Of a stretch of DNA of 64,000 nucleotides, positions 57,905-64,000 are shown in pieces. Every line of letters begins with the position of its first letter. Positions within the stretch are counted from its first letter, which is position 1. The stretch is from NCBI GenBank assembly GCA_026826555.1, contig JAKSZT010053883.1:30113282-30177281 (forward strand), given 5' to 3'. The translations under genes were made by a program, and so were the position numbers. Source of the stretch: Tolypeutes matacus (Eukaryota; Chordata; Mammalia; Cingulata; Chlamyphoridae). The notes under the pieces are model-generated. The model did not search any database and was not told the origin of the DNA. It was given only the letters and a program-made list of their open reading frames with translations.

Positions 57905-59486
57905 GAAAGAGGGCCAGAGTTCGAACCACGGCTCTATTTCCTAGCTTCCTCATGTTTAAGTGGAGCTAATACCCACCTCACAGGGTTGCTGAGAGGGTTT
58001 ATATTTTTTTATTTTTCTGCTGTGAGGATTTAATGCAATCATGGAAAGAACAACGGAAGCACTCTATAAAATGGTGACTGACTTTTCTTTTAGATTGGGG
58101 AAGCACTCAAACTCCTTAAACTATTTGCAGTTCTTTCTTAAAAGCTATTTAAAGTGAGGCCCCACGTGGCTTCCTACTATGTGAAGCAAACCAGGCCTAT
58201 TCATGTCTGCCCCCCTCTCTGAGTAGGGGGCTCTCCCAAGTTCCTCCTTCATTCTTTTTAAAGCTCCCAGCCATTTCTCAGCTTTGTGGGCAATGACTCC
58301 CATACTTCACTTCCACCTTGAGCTCCAGGGTGGTCTTCTTGGCCATCAGCTGTACATCTTTTCTTTGATGAACAGCCATTTTGGTTCAATACTTCTAAAA
58401 TCTACTAATCATCATCTTTCCTTTCAGCCACTCAGACTAGAAATCAGGAGTCATCCAACTCTCTCTCCCTGGGTCTTACTATTAGTCACCAAATCCTGCT
58501 CTTCTTCCTCCAACACCACCTTTCTGACATTTCTCTCTTCCTTTCTTTTTCTATCTCGATTACCAAGTCCCTCCATATCACCGTTCTTTTCTTTTATCCT
58601 GCACTGGCTGGTAGGCTAAATATCTGAAGATACCACTTTCAATATGCCATGTTCCTGATTAAATACATTCAGTGGTTTTTGACTGACAGGTTACAGTATG
58701 GCATTCAAGGCCCTCAGAGCACCCCCCACACAGCCAAGCTTTCTGAAATAGTTTACACTTAAAACCCGAACTTAACATTGTCACTCCCTACCTCACCACA
58801 ACTGGGATTCAGCTCCCTCCACCTCAAACCAGATAAGCCCTTGGCCCTGTTCTTATACACTCCCTTGCTGGGCAATTTCACTCACATCCATGGCTTCAAT
58901 TAATATCTAAACATAATTCCTAAGCCTGTCTCTTACCCGGTCCTTTCTACTGAGTCCCAGATCTAAATTTCCAACTGCTCTTTGGACATCTGTAACACAT
59001 CTTCCTTTCCTTATTGGCTTTCTTCAATGGCTTCCCTTCTTACTGAGAATGAAATCCTGTTTTCTCCCCAGGAAAGCTTTGTATCTGGTTATCTGCCCAC
59101 TCCTTTGACCTCATCTCTTCCTACTCTTCTCTTGGCTCATTCAGTTCTAGATATACTGACTTCCTTGCTTTCTTCAAACATGGCAAGAATGCTCAGGCTT
59201 CTAGGCCTAGGCACTTAACTTAGTGTAAATGGATGGCTTTATGGAAAAGGGGCATCCATAACTCCCCAGAAATTATAAGCAATGCTTTGTGTGGTTATGC
59301 AGTTTCCAGGAGATAGGACGTAAAGCTTTCATCAGTTTTTCAGTCTCAACACCGAGACTCTGACCCCCCACCCCTCAACAAATTGCTCTGATCTCTCTCC
59401 CTCCCATCTGCCTTCCACACTGCTGCTGCTTAATGATCTAAAACCAGATCTGTTGCCATCATCACTCATTTGGTTTTAAAACCTTA
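57905..59486. other. OSCP1-MRPS15 intergenic DNA
   Basis: No gene. 58270-58720 is diverged L2-like sequence (TTCTCCCCAGGAAAGC-type and CTGGCTGGTAGG segments). No promoter for another gene was seen. Confidence 0.5.
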
Positions 59487-59490
59487 ACTG

Positions 59491-59729
59491 TTGGGGAGAT
59501 GTGGCTCAAGTGGTTGAGAGCCTGCCTCGCACACAGGAGGTCCCAGGTTCTGTCCCCGGTGCCTCCTAAAAACAAACCAAAAAAAAAAAAAAAAAAAAAA
59601 AACCCAAACAGCAAATATACCAAAAAATTAACTCAGGGGAGCTGATGTCGCTCAGTAGTTGAGCACCCACTTCCTGCATATGTGGTCTCAGGTTCAATCC
59701 CTGGCCCTGGTACCTCAAAAACAAAAAAC
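59491..59729 (+). repeat. Two tandem tRNA-SINEs within one target duplication
   Basis: Heads GGGGAGATGTGGCTC (59492) and GGGGAGCTGATGTCGCTC (59636). ACCTTAACTGT occurs at 59480-59490 and 59730-59740 only, so one duplication encloses both. Confidence 0.85.
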
Positions 59730-59744
59730 ACCTTAACTGTCTCC

Positions 59745-60090
59745 CAATTCTAGAGGACAGTGTAATCTCCCCAGTCTAGTATATAAAGCCTCTCACATAG
59801 CAGCTTCAGCCCCGCTTTCAGGATTTATTTCCAATCCTCACTGCTCTCTGAATATAGCATACACTTGAAGAAGTCCTTGGCTTTGTACTTAACAGTTCCT
59901 TCTGCCTGGGACACCTTCCCTCCCCATGTCTGCCCGGTGAACTCTGCTCATCCTTTCAGGCCAGTGCAGAAGGCAGTTCTTCCACCTGGTTTCCCACCCC
60001 AGTGGCCAGCCAGCTACTCCTCCCCTGTGCCGCCAAACACTTAATCTTGCCTTCACTGAAATACATGCCATGCAGACATTTAGGCAGTTG
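59745..60090 (+). repeat. LINE-2 3' end
   Basis: L2-like GACACCTTCCCTCCCCATG, TTTCAGGCCAGTGCAGAAGG and a terminal ACATGCCATG-containing stretch. Diverged. Confidence 0.5.
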
Positions 60091-60256
60091 TTTATGCGAG
60101 TGTCTCCCCTCTGGTATATGAGGATAAGGACCTTGCCTCAGACAACCCTGGCTTCCCAGAGCTGAATGGAGGAATGAATTCCTCCTCCTCAGGCCAAAAA
60201 GACCCACATCTTCTCTCCTACCAGTCTTCAAGGCAGCAAGAAATAATTGAACAGAA

Positions 60257-60262
60257 TTTATT
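60257..60262 (-). terminator. MRPS15: MRPS15 poly(A) signal overlapping the stop codon
   Basis: AATAAA on the minus strand. Its internal TAA (60258-60260) is the stop codon of MRPS15. The 3'UTR is therefore predicted to be only about 15-25 nt. Confidence 0.8.
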
Positions 60263-60386
60263 GGTTTTCTTTGAGTGTCTCCGGTATGGCTGCAGATGGG
60301 CTCTTCCGACCTTCTCTTTTCTTGGCTGCTGCTGCAGCTTTTAAGGCCCGTTTTTCCTTTTTCAGCTTTTGAACCTCTTTGAAAAC
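60258..60386 (-). CDS. MRPS15: MRPS15 last coding exon
   Basis: 129 bp, phase 0: [20 protein letters not shown] through KENQ and TAA. Acceptor CATCACCAG. Confidence 0.97.
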   Translation of the reverse strand, partial: VFKEVQKLKKEKRALKAAAAAKKREGRKSPSAAIPETLKENQ

Positions 60387-63300
60387 CTGGTGATGAAAAG
60401 GACAGGAAAAGACTTTGTAACTCCAGGCAAAGCCTTGGACTTGGGACTGTCTCCTCCAATAATAACCCCAGCCTTTCTCCATGAGTTGGTGACTTGTGAC
60501 TCCCGTGGTCGCTGAAGGCCCTGCGGCCAATTCTATGCCTCTACCAGAAACAGATGACCCGTCCCTCCTGCTCCCTTCATCTCAGTCCAAGTGGGGCCAA
60601 CCAAAGCAGCATTTCTGACTCATACCTGAAGGCACAGGGCCCTCTTGGTTACAGAGCGGCGGTGGGCCCGTCGGTAGTACAGAGGGGGAAAGGTGTACTC
60701 AATTCTCAGCTCCTTGCATGTCTTCTCAAAAACATCAAAGTTGGTCTTACGGAGGTTTTTGAGCATCTTCTTCCTCTGGTCGATGCTCATCAGCAGATAG
60801 CGCTTATGGGCTTTGTCCTGTAAGACAGTCTGTGTTACTTTCAGAATTATATAAATACATGGCATGCCACTTCACAGTTACAAAAGAACAGTCACTTTAT
60901 CATTTCATTGAAACCTCCCAACAATCTTATTCAATATTAGTGCCACTAATTGTCGTTGTTATCCCCATTTTACAGAGGAGGAAATAAAGGTTCAAAGATA
61001 CTGATTCACAAAAGGTCCTAGAACTGTGGGTGCTGAGGTTGGGGCCTGAATCTGGTCTAGAACTCTGACTCCAAACTTCACGTTCTCCTATAGCATCCAC
61101 TCAGCCTCTCCACAGTCTAGCAAACTGTCAGCTGGGGTGGAAAGGAGGGAAGCCCTTGTGCTCTTCCTGGTGACCCCCATCCACAGCGGGGTGCTGCTTT
61201 GTGAGGGTCCAATGAAGTGGAGCTGGTGTACCATGCCTCGAATGAACAAAACTGTGACCCCCCCCTCCAGGTGTAGGCTCCACCAACTCCAGGAACACCT
61301 AGGTGCCAGGCATGGTGCTGGACCCGTCTGTGTCCATCACCAGGTTTTCTCTAAAAAACAAGAGCAATTGCCCACTTACAGCAGCTCTGTGACAGACACT
61401 ATGCTGAGATATGGTGTAATGGTTATGCACATGGGCTCTGAAGAGACCACCTCGTTTCAGCCCATCACTTCCTAGTGTTGTGCCTTAAAGAATAACTGAA
61501 TTACTCCCTGCCTAGATTATTCCTCCGTAAATTGGAATAAAAAGATGGTTATAAGGGTTAAATGAGATGATACATGCAAAGTATTTAGCACAGGATCTAA
61601 ACACTTTATATGCAACACATTGGCTGCTATTATTTCATGTTATCCTCATGATCCTGGAAACAGGTACTATAATCTGTATTTTACCGTTAAGAGAATGGAG
61701 GGTCAAGCAAATAATATAACTTTCCCAAAGGCAGACAGCTAGTCTGGTGGTTGAGCTAGGATTTGAACCCAGGGCTATTTGACTGCATTCATGAATTCAC
61801 CAAATATTTACAGAGCACCCCCTATGTGCCAGATACTGTGGTCATGCTCTATTGTTTGCCCTCTTTTTTGGTTGTTCTTAAAGATTCATTCATTTATTTA
61901 TTTATCCCCGCCCCCCCACTGTTTTGCGCTCGCTGTCTGCTCTGTGTCCATTCACTGTGTGTTCTTCTGTGTCTGCTTGTCTTCTCTTTAGGCGGCACCG
62001 GGAACCAATCCTGGGGCCTTCTGGAGTGGGAGAGAGGCACTCAATCTCTTGCGCCACCTCAGCTCCCTGGTTTGCTGTGTCTCTTATTGTCTCTCACCTG
62101 TGTCTCTTTCTGTTGCATCATCTTGCTGCGCCAGCTGTCTGTGTGGGCCAGCACTCCACGTGAGCCAGCTCTCCACTTGGGCCAGCTTGCCTTCACCAGG
62201 AGGCCCCAGGAATCGAACCCTGGACCTCCTATATGATAGACGGGAGCCCAATTGCTTGAGCCACATCCGCTTCCCCGTTTGCCCTCTTAACCACTGGTGA
62301 CACTCAGCACAGCTGGGTAACCTGTCTCCCAATGCAGCTGAGAGGTGGGCACTCTGAAGTAGCAGGCACCTGGCTTCTCAAGCTGCTTCTCAGGCTCAGA
62401 GTCTTTCTCCTCCCAGACTTCTCTCCCCCAGGCTGACCTTGGCTAGTTGTGAGGAATGCCCGAGGCTTACCTTTCTATGTTTCTGCATGTGTTCTTCATA
62501 ATTGCGGATCTTGACTGTCAAGGCAACAACTGAAACCACAAACCACAGAGGATGAGAGCGGGCACAGAAGGAAGGAAGGGCCCAGACCTGGGTTATATTT
62601 TAAGAACTCAAGGAATAACAATCACCAGTGCTTTTGTACAGCTCTCTATAAATCCCAAAGCACTCTTAAAAGATCTCAAAAGCCTGTGGATTATCTTTCT
62701 AAAGAAAATAAAGTCAAAAGAAGGAACTTCCTTAACCTGATTAAGATATCTTCCAAAAAAACCCATAGCAAATAGCATTCTTAATGGTAAAACTTTAAAG
62801 CATTCCCATTAAATTCAGGAATTAGACTAGAATGAATACCATCATGGGAGAGTTCAACGGTGATAAGGCAGAAACAGATGAGGTGAGGTAAGCAGCTCAT
62901 TGCAGTTGAGTGGTTCCCAGGCCAGGGTTTCAGGGGACCAAAAGAAGCTGAAACTCATCTTCTCAAAAGGGGCTATGAAGGACCCAGGAATTGGGCCCCC
63001 AGACTTTTTTTTTTTCCCGTCGGAGTTTAGTGCCCTGAATGAGCTCACTAGATTCTAATCCACTAGAATGAAGGCAGGAGGGTGGGAGAGGAAGAGGCTG
63101 TAATATAGGCTGATGGCAAAGCAGGAGGAAATGTGCAGACCCTATGTAGGTCCACTAGTCTATCCCACTTGTTCCCAGTGGTCAATGAAGATAAACTTCT
63201 TTGCCCAAAGCAAAAGGGGAGAGGAGTGCTGGGGTTTTTTCATTCACACCTAAAAAGGACTGCTGTTCCAACTTGAAACCAAAGGAAGAATATTACTCTG

Positions 63301-64000
63301 ATGGAGATTCTCCCAGGATCCCCAGCTCAGGAGCAAGACCGCCTAGTCTTGAATCCTGGCTTTTCCATTCATAAACTGTGTGTTCTTGGGTAAGTTACTT
63401 AACTCTGTGCCTCAATTTCCTCCTCTGTACAAGGAAAGTAAAAACAGTACATACCATGAAGGGTTGTTGTGAGGATTAAATGACATAAGGTACGTGAGGT
63501 TTAGTACAGTGCCTGGCACAGAATGGCTGGGTAAATGTCAGCTATTGCTATTATTATCACAGAGCTTATCAGTAAAGCACAGAGCTTTACAGTTTCCAAA
63601 TGTGTTTGCAATCTGTGGCTCATAATCCTACCATGAGGTAGGTAACGTTACCTCCGCCCTGCCCCATAAGGCCCCATTTTCCAGACTAGGAAGCAGAGGC
63701 TCAGAGAGGGTTGGTGACTTGTCCAAGCTCACATAGTGGTACGAGGCAGGACCTGGACGCTGATTCCAGTGTCACACAGCCTAAGATAGAGTAGTTTTCA
63801 TTGCATTTGGCTCTGCAGGTCTCCCTTTGCCAAGCCACATCTAATCCCTAGTGTGCCTGCAGATGGAGGCTCTGGATCAACTGACTGTCCCCACACCCCT
63901 TCTTCCCCACACCAACTTCGAGCCTCCAGGGAGCTGGTGTCCTCAGGGTTTGCCACGACCTTGTTCATCAACTGATCCTTTTTGATTTTCAGTTTCTCCT
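60258..64000 (-). CDS. MRPS15: Mitochondrial small-subunit ribosomal protein uS15m, 3' part
   Basis: The last four coding exons, all GT-AG, joined in frame: 63917-64000 (open at the window edge), 62471-62529, 60626-60817 and 60258-60386. Together they give 153 residues, from [18 protein letters not shown] to [10 protein letters not shown]. The S15 core ([20 protein letters not shown], then [10 protein letters not shown]) and the basic alanine-rich C-terminal extension ([16 protein letters not shown]) match human MRPS15. uS15m binds the 12S rRNA in the mitoribosomal small subunit. The N-terminal mitochondrial targeting region and promoter lie beyond 64000. The donor after 63917 (AAGTTGGT) is weak compared with the others. 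Confidence 0.97.
60626..60817 (-). CDS. MRPS15: MRPS15 coding exon with S15 core
   Basis: 192 bp, 64 residues [20 protein letters not shown] through ALCLQ. Donor GTATGA, acceptor CTTACAG. Confidence 0.98.
60890..61090 (-). repeat. MIR remnant
   Basis: Plus strand has CCCCATTTTACAGAGGAGG, a reverse MIR core, with later ATTGAAAC/GAACTCTGACTCC-like parts. Confidence 0.6.
61405..61605 (+). repeat. MIR SINE
   Basis: GTGTAATGGTTATGCACATG head, then TTCCTCCGTAAATTGGAAT and AAATGAGATGATACATGCAA core. Confidence 0.7.
61620..61800 (-). repeat. MIR remnant
   Basis: Reverse MIR: AGGATTTGAACCCAGGGC and AGAATGGAGGGTCAAGC on the plus strand. Confidence 0.6.
61866..62276 (-). repeat. Composite tRNA-SINE
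   Basis: Two-unit element of the same type as 36449-36818. Target duplication GTTTGCCCTCTT at about 61854-61865 and 62277-62288. It lies in the MRPS15 intron after 62471. Confidence 0.93.
62471..62529 (-). CDS. MRPS15: MRPS15 coding exon, 59 bp
   Basis: Two bases complete Ile, then [19 protein letters not shown]. Donor GTAAGC, acceptor GTTTCAG. Confidence 0.97.
62535..63330. other. MRPS15 intron, no other gene
   Basis: Unassigned sequence between the 59-bp exon and the MIR at 63335. No conserved coding segment. Confidence 0.5.
63335..63565 (+). repeat. MIR SINE
   Basis: Good MIR match: TTGAATCCTGGCTTTTCC, GGGTAAGTTACTTAACTCTG, GGGTTGTTGTGAGGATTAAA, CAGTGCCTGGCACAGAATGG. Confidence 0.88.
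63590..63790 (-). repeat. MIR remnant
   Basis: Reverse MIR: CCCATTTTCCAGACTAGGAA, GCTCAGAGAGGGTTGGTGAC, GGCAGGACCTGGACGCTGAT. Confidence 0.7.
63917..64000 (-). CDS. MRPS15: MRPS15 coding exon, cut by the window edge
   Basis: Visible part encodes [20 protein letters not shown] then TSSLEAR and the first base of Ile. Donor AA|GTTGGT. Confidence 0.95.

Overview
This is a piece of a mammalian nuclear chromosome from a xenarthran, most likely an armadillo such as Dasypus. The main evidence is the very high density of one tRNA-derived SINE family of the armadillo DAS type (box A near TGGCTCAATCAGT, box B near GGTTCGGTTCC, ATAAATGAATAAATAAAATC tails). It is nested among young LINE-1 copies. The species call is inference, because no species-diagnostic single-copy sequence can be checked here.

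Two protein genes are present, both on the minus strand and in the human 1p34.3 order (LSM10 - OSCP1 - MRPS15). OSCP1 is complete: 11 coding exons between 57404 (ATG) and 11315 (stop), 390 codons including stop, every junction GT-AG with matching phase, including a 30-bp microexon at 51846-51875. Its CpG-rich promoter lies just above 57404 and has three CCAAT boxes and an RFX-type X-box. MRPS15 enters from the right edge. Only its last four coding exons (63917-64000, 62471-62529, 60626-60817, 60258-60386) are inside, encoding 153 C-terminal residues. LSM10, the next gene in human, is not in the window.

Region by region: 1-10 kb is intergenic and repeat-filled, with one LINE-1 of about 3.9 kb. 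10-57.4 kb is OSCP1. Its introns 5 (15567-31443) and 3 (32235-47897) hold most of the mobile DNA: processed pseudogenes of BPGM and ACP1, a poly(A)-tailed endogenous-retrovirus transcript copy, MaLR-like solo LTRs, a nearly full-length LINE-1 (32.9-40.3 kb), and an antisense LINE-1 (40.7-46.9 kb) interrupted by a 3'UTR retrocopy, an LTR, two SINEs and a full-length Hsmar1-type mariner. 57.4-60.2 kb is the OSCP1-MRPS15 intergenic space. 60.2-64 kb is MRPS15.

The most notable observations are the Hsmar1-type mariner in a xenarthran LINE-1, composite SINEs each flanked by a single target-site duplication, a SINE copied with about 139 bp of upstream flank, tandem 5'UTR monomers in a LINE-1, a LINE-1 fragment about 40 nt from a splice acceptor, and an MRPS15 stop codon embedded in its poly(A) signal. 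No bacterial-type system, CRISPR array or new protein gene was found.
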